From contig NZ_SIRR01000031.1 of the NCBI RefSeq assembly GCF_011634895.1, forward strand, positions 124,001-188,000: a stretch of 64,000 bases of DNA. The letters are read 5' to 3'. The notes under the pieces are model-generated. The model was not told the DNA's origin and did no database searches. It worked only from the letters and a program-made list of their open reading frames with translations. Positions 36,350-45,080 of the stretch are shown here, piece by piece. The first letter of the stretch is position 1, and each line of letters starts with the position of its first letter. Source of the stretch: Rheinheimera pleomorphica. GTDB lineage: Bacteria > Pseudomonadota > Gammaproteobacteria > Enterobacterales > Alteromonadaceae. Made by a program: the position numbers and the translations under genes.

Positions 36350-36498
36350 CACTACCCTCTATGCTTATGACCAAAGCCTGCTGTGTTACAGCCTGCCAGG
36401 CTTGTGGTGAAACGTAATATCTTATAGCCAAAAGCTACTTTAATTTTTGCCACGCAGGCGTATTCTTATAACCAATTTATCGTAAACGGAGTTTTTTT

Positions 36499-37473
36499 AT
36501 GGCAAACGTCTATGCAGACAACTCATTGTCTATCGGCCGCACCCCGCTGGTCAAATTAAACCGGACTATTGAAGGCGGCGCCAATGTCTACGCCAAGATT
36601 GAAGCGCGTAACCCAAGCTTCAGCGTAAAATGCCGTTTAGGTGCCGCCCTTATTTGGGACGCCGAGAAAAAAGGCCTGTTAACCAAAGATATCGAACTGG
36701 TAGAACCAACCTCAGGTAACACCGGTATTGCACTGGCCTTTGTCGCCGCCAGCCGTGGTTATAAACTTACGCTGACCATGCCCGCTACCATGAGCCTGGA
36801 GCGGCGTAAGCTGCTAAAAGCCTTAGGCGCTAATCTGGTGCTGACCGAAGGGCCGAAAGGCATGAAAGGCGCTATTGAGAAAGCCAAAGAAATTCAGGCG
36901 TCTAACCCGTCTAAGTATCTTATTTTAGGTCAGTTTGAAAACCCGGCTAACCCGCAAATTCACTTTGATACCACCGGGCCGGAAATTTTCAATGATTTAG
37001 ATGGCAAAGTGGATATTTTCGTTGCCGGTGTCGGCACCGGCGGTACCATTACCGGTGTTAGCCGTTATTTAAAGCAAGAGAAAAACCTGCCATTGCTCAG
37101 CGTTGCGGTAGAGCCGGTAGAATCACCAGTTATCACTCAGGCCAAAGCCGGTGAAGAGTTAAAACCTGGCCCGCATAAAATTCAGGGCATAGGTGCGGGT
37201 TTTATTCCCGGCAATCTGGATTTATCCCTGGTTGATGCCGTTGAACAGGTCAGCAGCGATGACGCTATTGCCGGTGCCCACCGCCTGATGCGCGAAGAAG
37301 GCATACTGGCCGGTATTTCCTCTGGTGCCGCCTTAGTGGCTGCCCAGCGACTGGCAGCCAAGCCGGAAAACGCCGGTAAAAATATCGTGGTGATTCTGGC
37401 CAGTGCGGCAGAGCGCTATTTAACCAGCCCACTGTTTGCTGATGTCTTTACTGAGCAAGAATTACAAGCTTAA
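36499..37473 (+). CDS. cysK: Cysteine synthase A
   Basis: This PLP-dependent O-acetylserine sulfhydrylase forms cysteine from O-acetylserine and sulfide. The 324 residues closely match gammaproteobacterial CysK: Lys44 in SFSVKCR binds PLP, the TSGNTG loop follows, and GVGTGGT binds the PLP phosphate. An unusual C-terminal detail is [12 protein letters not shown] where E. coli CysK has ILPSSGERYLST. The pyridine-binding serine is kept, but Pro, Ser and Gly are replaced by Ala. A CGGAG ribosome site lies upstream and a clear terminator follows. Regulation by CysB is expected but I see no certain site. Confidence 0.95.
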   Translation: MANVYADNSLSIGRTPLVKLNRTIEGGANVYAKIEARNPSFSVKCRLGAALIWDAEKKGLLTKDIELVEPTSGNTGIALAFVAASRGYKLTLTMPATMSLERRKLLKALGANLVLTEGPKGMKGAIEKAKEIQASNPSKYLILGQFENPANPQIHFDTTGPEIFNDLDGKVDIFVAGVGTGGTITGVSRYLKQEKNLPLLSVAVEPVESPVITQAKAGEELKPGPHKIQGIGAGFIPGNLDLSLVDAVEQVSSDDAIAGAHRLMREEGILAGISSGAALVAAQRLAAKPENAGKNIVVILASAAERYLTSPLFADVFTEQELQA

Positions 37474-37493
37474 TCAAAGCACTTCGTAAAATT

Positions 37494-37518
37494 AAGGGCA
37501 GCTCCGGCTGCCCTTTTG
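37494..37518 (+). terminator. Intrinsic terminator after cysK
   Basis: The hairpin AAGGGCAGC-TCCG-GCTGCCCTT (37494-37515) is followed by TTGTTTG. It starts 21 bases past the cysK stop. Confidence 0.9.
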
Positions 37519-37590
37519 TTTGCTCTTTTCTTTACAGAGCCAGAAAAAGCCGCCACACTGAGCTTCGTCTTTTTCAACCGGATATCTGCT

Positions 37591-38034
37591 ATGACGTTAC
37601 GCTGGATCCTCCCCTTACTGCTACTGTTAAGTGCTTGTAGCGACGACAGCCCGAAAGTCAATGCGCAATGGGGCACACCAGAGTATATTGCCAGCCAGTT
37701 TTTTCAGGCTTTATATAACGATAAAGATCTGGAAAATGCCAAAGCACTGTGCACGCCCGAATATGCGGCGTTGTTAGACTCCTATGGCAGCGTGCGCCAG
37801 GTCGGGCGTACCTTAATGAATATGTCGTTTGACAGTGTAGAAATCCGGGTAAATCGCAGCGGCGGCAATTTACGTGAGCAATACGAAAACGAAGCCGAAA
37901 TTGCCATTTTGCTTACCGGTCAGCACAACGGTAAGCAAATTGACGAGTTACGTAATGTCGAGCTGGTGCAACACAAAGGCCGCTGGGTAATAAAAATGGT
38001 GCAAGTGGATAAATTCAGCAGCAGCGCCCGCTAG
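37591..38034 (+). CDS. Small lipoprotein (DUF4878-like)
   Basis: This 147-residue protein begins with a lipoprotein signal peptide (MTLRWILPLLLLLSAC, lipobox LSAC, lipidated Cys16). The mature part is an NTF2-like alpha+beta domain, with ASQFFQALYNDKDLENAKALCTPEY at its start and RWVIKMVQVDK at its end, resembling DUF4878. I chose the ATG at 37591; the frame is open back to 37516 but that would destroy the signal. Its stop overlaps the convergent enoyl-CoA hydratase gene by four bases. Its function is unknown. Confidence 0.75.
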   Translation: MTLRWILPLLLLLSACSDDSPKVNAQWGTPEYIASQFFQALYNDKDLENAKALCTPEYAALLDSYGSVRQVGRTLMNMSFDSVEIRVNRSGGNLREQYENEAEIAILLTGQHNGKQIDELRNVELVQHKGRWVIKMVQVDKFSSSAR

Positions 38035-38771
38035 CGCTGAAAAAACGCCGCTATCCGTGTCTGGCACTCAGGGCTGTTAAGCAAGCGCTGAAATTGCACC
38101 AGCTCGGCGGCAATCGTTTCCAAAGTCAGGGTTTTATGCTGGCGTTTTAACAGTGCTTTGCTACTTTGTACGGCATCGGGGGGTAAGCTGGCCAGTTTTA
38201 GCGCTTTTTGCTGCGCCAACGCCAGTAACTCCGGCGCTGATACTATCTGGTTTACTAAGCCAAGTTGTAGCGCCTCTGCCGCACCGAAGGCCTCGCCCAG
38301 CAATAAATATTGTGCCGCACGCTGATAGCCCATTACGTTTGGCAACAACACACTGGAACCGGCTTCAGGGCATAAACCTAACTGGGTAAATGGCAGCTGA
38401 AAACGGGCGTTGTCGGCGGCATACACTAAATCGCAATGCAGTAATGCCGTGGTGCCAATGCCAATCGCCAGCCCGGCCACTGCAGCCACTAAAGGTTTAG
38501 AGAACTGCGCCAGTTGATACAAAAACTGTACGGTCGGATGCTGACTGTTTAACTCCCCGGCGCCAAGAAAATCCTGCAAATCGTTACCGGCACTAAAACA
38601 GTCACTGCTGCCCTGTAATAACACCACTTTGACCGCAGCGTCATGCTCTGCCTGCTGCAAGGCGGCGGTCAGCTGCCGGTACATCTGCTGGCTTAACGCA
38701 TTCTTTTTCTGTGGCCGGTTCAGGCTTAGCTGCAATACGCCATTTTCACAGTGCTGGGTAATATCACTCAT
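38031..38771 (-). CDS. Enoyl-CoA hydratase/isomerase family protein
   Basis: This 246-residue crotonase-fold protein has the oxyanion-hole segments FSAGNDLQDFL (about 53-63) and AVAGLAIGIGTTALLHCDLVYA (about 98-118). The catalytic Glu positions of classic hydratases lie near PEAGSS (about 134-139). It is closest in appearance to PaaG/PaaB or delta-enoyl isomerase-like enzymes. It lies 11 bases after the ggt gene on the same strand. The exact reaction is uncertain. Confidence 0.85.
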   Translation of the reverse strand: MSDITQHCENGVLQLSLNRPQKKNALSQQMYRQLTAALQQAEHDAAVKVVLLQGSSDCFSAGNDLQDFLGAGELNSQHPTVQFLYQLAQFSKPLVAAVAGLAIGIGTTALLHCDLVYAADNARFQLPFTQLGLCPEAGSSVLLPNVMGYQRAAQYLLLGEAFGAAEALQLGLVNQIVSAPELLALAQQKALKLASLPPDAVQSSKALLKRQHKTLTLETIAAELVQFQRLLNSPECQTRIAAFFQR

Positions 38772-38782
38772 ATGTTGTCCTG

Positions 38783-40540
38783 TTATTGTCCGGCCACGCT
38801 GCCTTCACGGCGCGGATCGGCACCGCCTTGCAGGCTGCCGTCGGTTAACATAATGGCATGCAAACCACTGTTTAAATCCTGTAGCTGTACTTTGTAACCC
38901 ATATCTTCCAGTATCGCCTGCTGCGCTGCCAACGCTGTACCTTTTTCCAGCGCCAGGTAATCGTTACGATGGGTAACCCGGGGTAAATTTAATGCCTGCT
39001 GCACATCCAGCTGCCAATCTAATACGGCAACGATGCTTTGTGCAACATAGTTAATAATACGGCTGCCGCCGGGTGAACCTATGACCAGCACTAACTTATT
39101 ATTGGCATCAAATACCATCATCGGTGCCATTGACGAACGTGGCCGCTTGCCCGCCTCAACCCGGTTCGCCACCAGATGACCGTTTTTCACCGGGCTTAAG
39201 CTAAAGTCGGTTAGTTGGTTATTCAGCATAAAACCGCCAACCATTAAACCAGAGCCAAAGACGTTTTCAATGCTGCTGGTCATGCTTACGGCATTACCTT
39301 GCGCATCCACTATAGAAAAATGGCTGGTGTTTGGCAGCTCTGGCGATGGCGCACTAACAAGAGCCGGCGCACCTTCAGGCACACCTGCTTCCGCCGCGGC
39401 ACCGGCTGCCGTCAAATCAATTAAGGCCGCACGACGGGCTAAATACTCCGGCGCTAACATACCGGCTAGCGGCACGCTAACAAAAGCCGGATCGGCCAGA
39501 TAACGCTCGCGATCTGCAAAGGCTAACTTAGCCGCCTGAGCCAGCAGATGGGTCGCCTGCACACTGTCAGCTGCCACGCGCTTAATATCGAACTGTTGTA
39601 ATATGCCCAGTATTTGCAGCACCGTCACCCCGCCTGAGCTCGGTGGTGCCATACCGCATACTTTGTATAGCCGATACGGCATACAAAGGGCGTCACGCTG
39701 CACCGCCTGATAAGCCGCCATATCCGCTTCGGATAAAGTGCCCGGATTGACCGGCGCGGTTTGTACCCGTTCACTGATGGCTTTTGCCAGTTCACCGCGA
39801 TAAAAGGCGTCGGGCCCCTTAGTGGCTATTGCCGTTAAGGTGGCTGCATACGCCGGATTTTTTAAGATACTGCCTTCTGCTACCACCTTACCCTGCGGAA
39901 AAAAATACTGTTTTGACTCATAAAACTGCGATACGCCTTTGTTCCAGCCCATTGCCAGCTGTCTTGCCGTACGGCTGGAAACACTAAAGCCCTGCTCTGC
40001 AGCCTTAATGGTATCGTTAAACAGCTCTGCCCAGGGCAATTTGCCATATTGCTGATGCGCCTGATACAGCATCGCTATGACCCCGGGTACGCCAACCGAC
40101 TTACCACCAACATAAGCCTCTCGCCAGTCCAGTGGTTTACCCTCTACATGGAACAACGCTGGCGTTGCCCCCGCCGGTGCCACTTCACGGCCATCAAAAC
40201 TAGTCAGTTGCTGCTGCTTCGCCTGCCAGTGCAGCATAAAAGCGCCACCGCCAATGCCAGAGCTTTGCGGCTCAACCAACCCCAGCATCAGTTGCACCGC
40301 AATCGCCGCGTCTACCGCGCTGCCGCCTTTGGCCAGTATGGCACGCCCGGCTTCTGTGGCCATAGGGTGCGCCGCTGACACCATATAGCTTTTCGCCGTG
40401 ACCAATTGCTGTTGGTAGGTGCCGGTTGCCGCTTCCGGCTCGCGGGTTTCCTGCTGGGCCAGCACCGGGCTAACCGTTAACACACAACTTAACAATATGC
40501 CGGCATAGCGACCGGAACAGACAAAAGACAGAGCTCGCAT
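38783..40540 (-). CDS. ggt: Gamma-glutamyltransferase
   Basis: This periplasmic enzyme hydrolyses glutathione or transfers its gamma-glutamyl group. The 585-residue precursor has a Sec signal peptide (about 1-28, ending in LAQ) and self-cleaves at the conserved Thr in PNTSHFSIVD (about residue 397) to give large and small subunits. Typical motifs are SSGIGGGAFML, APPSSGGVTVLQ and GSPGGSRIINYV. It is likely cotranscribed with the enoyl-CoA hydratase gene. A rhombosortase gene diverges from it. Confidence 0.95.
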   Translation of the reverse strand: MRALSFVCSGRYAGILLSCVLTVSPVLAQQETREPEAATGTYQQQLVTAKSYMVSAAHPMATEAGRAILAKGGSAVDAAIAVQLMLGLVEPQSSGIGGGAFMLHWQAKQQQLTSFDGREVAPAGATPALFHVEGKPLDWREAYVGGKSVGVPGVIAMLYQAHQQYGKLPWAELFNDTIKAAEQGFSVSSRTARQLAMGWNKGVSQFYESKQYFFPQGKVVAEGSILKNPAYAATLTAIATKGPDAFYRGELAKAISERVQTAPVNPGTLSEADMAAYQAVQRDALCMPYRLYKVCGMAPPSSGGVTVLQILGILQQFDIKRVAADSVQATHLLAQAAKLAFADRERYLADPAFVSVPLAGMLAPEYLARRAALIDLTAAGAAAEAGVPEGAPALVSAPSPELPNTSHFSIVDAQGNAVSMTSSIENVFGSGLMVGGFMLNNQLTDFSLSPVKNGHLVANRVEAGKRPRSSMAPMMVFDANNKLVLVIGSPGGSRIINYVAQSIVAVLDWQLDVQQALNLPRVTHRNDYLALEKGTALAAQQAILEDMGYKVQLQDLNSGLHAIMLTDGSLQGGADPRREGSVAGQ

Positions 40541-40723
40541 AGATAGTTCACATCGGGTTACAGCAGATGGCTACACCCTAACCAGATACGGCAGCAAGAT
40601 CAATATCAGCACTGCCAGTTGCCAGCTTTAACGGCTAGCCTGCAGCAAAGAAACAGATTCTGCTTGACGCCAGCTTACAGATCGTTTTGCATAAGCCCAT
40701 CTATTACAGCGGTAAGCCTTACT

Positions 40724-41308
40724 TTGCGCCCCTTAATTGCCAAACATTTTCAGCCCTATTTAGTATTAGCATTGCTGCTCGCCGGCCTGGCTATATTACC
40801 CGAGCCACTACAACAGTGGCTGAGCTACCAACGCACCGCTATTGAGCATGGCCAGCTGTGGCGCCTGCTAAGCGGCCATTTGCTGCATTCTAACGTCTGG
40901 CATCTGGTAATGAACCTGGCGGGCCTGCTGCTGGCTATGTTACTGCACAGCCATTACTATTCGCCCCGGTATACCTTGTTAAACTGGCTGGGCTGCGCCG
41001 TGTTGATCAGCATGTTGTTGTATTGTTTTTCGCCAGACATCGGACTTTATGTTGGTTTGTCCGGCGTGCTGCATGCGATGCTGACACTGGGGGCAATAAA
41101 AGATATGCAGGTAAAACAGCCCACCGGCACCCTGTTACTGGCAGGGCTACTGGCAAAAGTCGCATGGGAGCAATGGCAAGGGCCGGATGCTGACCTGGCC
41201 GACTTAATTAACGCCAGCGTCGCCATAGATGCACACCTGTATGGTGTGCTGGCCGGCCTGGCGACTGCCCTGCTCTTGCTTGTGGTCGCGCCGTCAGACA
41301 AAAACTAG
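40724..41308 (+). CDS. rrtA: Rhombosortase
   Basis: This is a rhomboid-family intramembrane serine protease of the rhombosortase type (about 194 residues). Family motifs are [13 protein letters not shown] (about 44-56), [10 protein letters not shown], and the catalytic serine in [13 protein letters not shown] (Ser about 112). A later histidine, in [11 protein letters not shown], completes the catalytic dyad. Rhombosortases process proteins with a C-terminal GlyGly-CTERM tail. The frame is open back to 40619, but that start lacks a ribosome site. I favour the TTG at 40724, near the first helix; this start is uncertain. No GlyGly-CTERM substrate is visible in the window. The 3' end overlaps the lactate permease by 15 bases. 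Confidence 0.85.
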   Translation: MRPLIAKHFQPYLVLALLLAGLAILPEPLQQWLSYQRTAIEHGQLWRLLSGHLLHSNVWHLVMNLAGLLLAMLLHSHYYSPRYTLLNWLGCAVLISMLLYCFSPDIGLYVGLSGVLHAMLTLGAIKDMQVKQPTGTLLLAGLLAKVAWEQWQGPDADLADLINASVAIDAHLYGVLAGLATALLLLVVAPSDKN

Positions 41309-42871
41309 CCAGGCTACCGCACTGGCAGCCAGACAATAGTACAAAGCAGGTAAGGCGGTATAGCGGATAATATCGCCTTCCCGCCCGCTTAAACCTACCA
41401 CGCTGGCGGCCGCCACCACGTTAACCACACAAATCATATTACCGGCATTGGCGCCCAGCATTTGCAATGCTAATACCAGCTGTGGTGCTATATCGGCCTC
41501 TGACGCCATAGCCTGTTGAAAACTGGCAAACATTAAATTTGAAAAGGTCGCTGAACCGGCGATAAAAGAGCCCAGAGCCCCCACCAGCGGTGCTATCCAC
41601 AACCAGACGCTACTGAGCTCTGTTGCTGCCAGTTGCGCCAGTGCCATCGGCATCGCGCTCAGGCCTGCAGCATTAACATCCGAATGCAAAAAAATACGCA
41701 CCATAGGCACTGCCGCACACAAGGCTATCAGTGACGGCCATAACATCTGCCCGCTTTGGCTCAGTGCAGCGTTAAAGTGACGGCGCTGGCCATGCTGCAG
41801 TAGCAATGCCGCCAGCGCAGCAATGACAAATAAGGTGCCTGGCAAGTACAGTGGCACTATCCGCACACTAATGGCTGAACCGAATACTTGCGGCCAGTGC
41901 AAACTGACACTTTGCAACAGAGCCTGAAACGGCAGTTGTGGCATCCGGCTTAACACCAGCAATAACGCCACCAGTAAATAGGGTAACCAGGCCCGTAGCA
42001 AACCAAAATTAGCCGTGGTTGCCGTTAGCGGCGTTGTTGCCGGTTCAAAAGCAGCAGGCAGTAAAATACCGCGTTTGGCCAGGCTGCAAATAATAACCAG
42101 GCCGATTAATGCTCCAAGCACTGACGGAAACTCCGGCCCCAGCAACAATGCCACCAGGTAAGCCGGCAGCGTAAAGGCTAAACCACTTAGCAACGCAAAA
42201 GGGGCAATAGCAAAACCGGCGCGCCAGTTGGGCACGCTGCTGAAAAACCGGCAATACAGCAGTACCATAATCAGCGGCAACACAGAGGCGACCATAATAT
42301 CAATGCTGATAGCGGTTAACGCAATTTGCTGCAAATGACTTTGGCTGGCGCCATTTAACCCCTGTGCCAGCCCTACCAGCACCGGGGTGCCAACAGCGCC
42401 GAAGGAGACAGCGCAAGAATCTGCAATCAGCGCCAGCACAACGGCTGCCAACGGGCTAAAACCCAGCGCCACCAGCAGAGGCGCCGCTATTGCCGCCGGC
42501 GTGCCGAAGCCGGCCGCACCTTCTAAAAAACTACCAAACAGCCAGGCAATGATAATCAGCTGTACCCGCTTATCGCTGCTGATCTGGCTAAATCCTTGCT
42601 TAATTACCTCTACTGAACCGGTGTGTTGCAGCACTTTCAGCAGCAAAATAGCGCCAAACACGATCCAGACAATGGTCAGTGCAATCAATAAACCCTCAAC
42701 GATAGCGGCAGACAATTGCAACAGCGGCATCTTCCAGACCAGCAGAGCCAAAACGGCGGAACACAATAAGCTAAGGGGCATGGCCTGGCGTGCCGGCAAC
42801 CGCAGCAACACCAGCAGCACAAACACACTTAACACTGGCATCAGTGCGGTAATCAGCTGAAGTGGTGTCAT
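41294..42871 (-). CDS. lldP: L-lactate permease (LctP/LldP family)
   Basis: This 525-residue polytopic membrane carrier of the LctP family (about 12-14 helices) imports L-lactate and similar monocarboxylates with protons. Diagnostic segments are [21 protein letters not shown] (about 113-133), [15 protein letters not shown] and [15 protein letters not shown] (about 434-448). AAGGAG lies before the ATG. No lactate dehydrogenase gene is nearby. The convergent overlap with the rhombosortase stop suggests tight packing rather than functional linkage. Glycolate could be an alternative substrate. Confidence 0.92.
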   Translation of the reverse strand: MTPLQLITALMPVLSVFVLLVLLRLPARQAMPLSLLCSAVLALLVWKMPLLQLSAAIVEGLLIALTIVWIVFGAILLLKVLQHTGSVEVIKQGFSQISSDKRVQLIIIAWLFGSFLEGAAGFGTPAAIAAPLLVALGFSPLAAVVLALIADSCAVSFGAVGTPVLVGLAQGLNGASQSHLQQIALTAISIDIMVASVLPLIMVLLYCRFFSSVPNWRAGFAIAPFALLSGLAFTLPAYLVALLLGPEFPSVLGALIGLVIICSLAKRGILLPAAFEPATTPLTATTANFGLLRAWLPYLLVALLLVLSRMPQLPFQALLQSVSLHWPQVFGSAISVRIVPLYLPGTLFVIAALAALLLQHGQRRHFNAALSQSGQMLWPSLIALCAAVPMVRIFLHSDVNAAGLSAMPMALAQLAATELSSVWLWIAPLVGALGSFIAGSATFSNLMFASFQQAMASEADIAPQLVLALQMLGANAGNMICVVNVVAAASVVGLSGREGDIIRYTALPALYYCLAASAVAWLVFV

Positions 42872-42927
42872 CCATGCTCCTTAAAAACTGATATCACGCT
42901 AACGGCTGGTAAGTCTAAACGTTAAGG

Positions 42928-43602
42928 TTAAAACGGCGCCGGTGCGTTGAACGACATGACATCACCACTAAGCGGATGCACGAAGCTGATATGTTCAGCA
43001 TGCAGCAGTAAACGGCGGCTTTTAGCGGCAATATCTGCTGGCGCATACAAGGAATCGCCCAGCATAGCGTGCCCCAGTGCCAGCATATGTACCCGCAACT
43101 GATGCGAGCGGCCGGTGACCGGTTCAAGTTTAACCCGGCTTTGGTCAGTCTCACTGTCATAGCTTAGCAGCTGATAGCGGGTCAGCGAGGGTTTGCCCGT
43201 TTGCTGACACACTTTATACAGCGGCCGCCGTTCAGTATCTGCTGCTAGCGGTAACTCAATATCACCACGCGTTTTAGCCAGCTTACCGGCGACTACCGCC
43301 ACATAGTGCTTATGTATGGTTCTGGCCTGAAACTGCTTGCTGATGTCCGATAATACCCGCTTGGTTAGCGGCACGATCAGCAAGCCCGAAGTGTCATAGT
43401 CCAGCCGGTGAACCACTTCAGCAAAAGGAAACTCACGCTGTACGCGGCGAATAAGGCAATCCTGATTTTGCGGATGACGCCCTGGCACCGTCAGCAACTG
43501 TGCCGGTTTATTTACCACCAACAATACATCATCCTGGTAAACCAATTGATAAGGCGCATTGGTTGCCGGCAGTATTGCCAGCTCTGTTATCGTATCGCTC
43601 AT
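42928..43602 (-). CDS. RluA-family pseudouridine synthase
   Basis: This 224-residue RNA pseudouridine synthase has the RluA-family catalytic motif HRLDYDTSG, with Asp as nucleophile (about residue 68). The PVTGRSHQLRVHM segment contacts RNA. It has no S4 domain, so it is of the compact RluA type. It is divergent from, and paralogous to, the gene at 43704. The first segment, YQDDVLLVVNKPAQLLT, is the canonical family start. Its RNA target is not known from sequence. Confidence 0.9.
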   Translation of the reverse strand: MSDTITELAILPATNAPYQLVYQDDVLLVVNKPAQLLTVPGRHPQNQDCLIRRVQREFPFAEVVHRLDYDTSGLLIVPLTKRVLSDISKQFQARTIHKHYVAVVAGKLAKTRGDIELPLAADTERRPLYKVCQQTGKPSLTRYQLLSYDSETDQSRVKLEPVTGRSHQLRVHMLALGHAMLGDSLYAPADIAAKSRRLLLHAEHISFVHPLSGDVMSFNAPAPF

Positions 43603-43703
43603 TCGGCTCTCCGTGTTTAACCGTCGTATTATGCCGTAAAAGCACTTCGTCTGCCGGTAAAATTCGGCTAAGCTTAGGGCCTTTTCAGTAGAACCTATAC
43701 CGC

Positions 43704-44390
43704 ATGACGCAAGCTTTTATTTATCAGCCACCGACCCAGCCCTGGCTTGATATCCTGTATCAGGATAAAGATCTGATTGTGCTGAACAAACCCAGCGGTT
43801 TGCTGACTAATCCCGGCCGGGGTGCGCATTTAGCCGACTGTCTGCTGAGCCGGGTACAGCAGCAATACCCGCAGGCCTTGCTCGTGCACCGCCTGGATAT
43901 GGCCACCTCTGGCGTGGTGGTAATGGCGCTGCGGCGCAAAGCCGAAGCCGCATTAAAGCAACAATTTGCCGCGCGCAGTGTAAAAAAACGTTATCTGGCC
44001 ATGGTGTGGGGCCGGTTAAACCGCGCCCAGGGCACGGTTGATGTGCCGTTAATTGCTGACGCCGACAACCCGCCGAAGCAAAAAGTGTGTTTTAGCAGCG
44101 GCAAAGCGGCCATTACGCATTACCGCCTGCTACAGCAACTGCCCGATCGCGCTTTGGTTGAATTGCTGCCCGTTACCGGCCGCTCACATCAGCTACGGAT
44201 GCATATGTTGCATCTGGGGCACCCCATTCTTGGTGATGCCTTTTATGCCGATAACGACGCCTTGCACGCCGCGCCGCGTTTACTGCTGCATGCGGCCAGC
44301 CTGCAAGTGTTGCAACCTTATCATGGCACTGCGTTGCAGTTTAGCGCCGACAGTGATTTTGTTACCGCTCAGGGCCAGCTAATTTACTGA
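43704..44390 (+). CDS. RluA-family pseudouridine synthase (RluA-like)
   Basis: This 228-residue paralogue of the neighbouring synthase has the catalytic motif HRLDMATSG, which is the one E. coli RluA uses, and PVTGRSHQLRMHM. RluA of E. coli modifies 23S rRNA position 746 and tRNA position 32 (family knowledge). That makes this gene the more likely RluA orthologue of the two. The ATG at 43704 lies 101 bases from the divergent start at 43602. Confidence 0.9.
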   Translation: MTQAFIYQPPTQPWLDILYQDKDLIVLNKPSGLLTNPGRGAHLADCLLSRVQQQYPQALLVHRLDMATSGVVVMALRRKAEAALKQQFAARSVKKRYLAMVWGRLNRAQGTVDVPLIADADNPPKQKVCFSSGKAAITHYRLLQQLPDRALVELLPVTGRSHQLRMHMLHLGHPILGDAFYADNDALHAAPRLLLHAASLQVLQPYHGTALQFSADSDFVTAQGQLIY

Positions 44391-44520
44391 CTAAACAGTA
44401 AAAATAACCATTGTTACCCCTGGTAAATGGCAATTTGCTGGCTATAGTTTTTTAAGCTGCCCGGCCCGACAGCGGTTAACCGCAAGCAGCCAATAACGAT
44501 AATAAAACAGGAGCTTAACG

Positions 44521-44925
44521 ATGAGTATGCTGCAAGAGTTTAAAGCCTTTGCCATGCGCGGCAATGTGGTAGATATGGCAGTCGGTATTATTATTGGTGC
44601 TGCCTTTGGCAAGATAGTGTCATCTTTTGTCAACGATGTCATTATGCCGCCCATTGGCGTGTTGCTGGGTGGGGTTAATTTTCGTGACCTGGCCATCATT
44701 ATTCAGCAGGCAACAGAAACGCAGACTGAAGTGGTCATCAAGTATGGCATGTTTGTACAAACTATCATTGATTTTGTGATCATTGCTTTTGCCGTGTTTA
44801 TTGGCGTTAAAGCCATGAACTCAATGAAGAAAAAAGAAGAAGCCAAACCAGAACCGGCACCCGCCGCACCTCCGGCTGATATTGCGCTGCTGACCGAAAT
44901 TCGTGATTTGCTGAAAAAACCCTAA
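44521..44925 (+). CDS. mscL: Large-conductance mechanosensitive channel
   Basis: MscL opens on membrane tension to release solutes in osmotic downshock. The 134-residue protein has the N-terminal amphipathic S1 helix ([19 protein letters not shown]), TM1 with [24 protein letters not shown]2 around [16 protein letters not shown], and a cytoplasmic coiled bundle rich in Lys, Glu and Pro. AGGAG lies eight bases before the ATG. It is transcribed alone, and repeat copy 5 lies about 50 bases after its stop. Confidence 0.97.
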   Translation: MSMLQEFKAFAMRGNVVDMAVGIIIGAAFGKIVSSFVNDVIMPPIGVLLGGVNFRDLAIIIQQATETQTEVVIKYGMFVQTIIDFVIIAFAVFIGVKAMNSMKKKEEAKPEPAPAAPPADIALLTEIRDLLKKP

Positions 44926-44978
44926 CGTTGCTTAAATCACGCTAACTGAATAAAAAACGTCTCCTAAAGGAGGTCGGA

Positions 44979-45061
44979 AACCCGATCTGGTCGGCGCAGA
45001 GTGTCTGAGCCCTGCCGCAGGCATTAGGGCGAGTTGCTGCGGCGAGCCAGAGCGGGTATTG
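44979..45061 (+). repeat. Palindromic repeat family, copy 5 (compact)
   Basis: This 83-bp element has the same orientation as copy 1. Both arms changed together relative to copy 1 (CGCAG in both arms instead of CACAG, TCTGG instead of TTTGG/CTTGG). The central GCC-GCA-GGC hairpin is kept. It lies between the convergent mscL and S9 peptidase genes, a position where it could serve as a terminator-like or spacer element. Confidence 0.85.
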
Positions 45062-45080
45062 CGACCGTATCGTTACACCG

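Noticed and set aside
36447-36472. Sigma-70 promoter before cysK (TTGCCA and TATAAC)
   Set aside because: The boxes look good individually but are only 14 bases apart, too short for a confident call.
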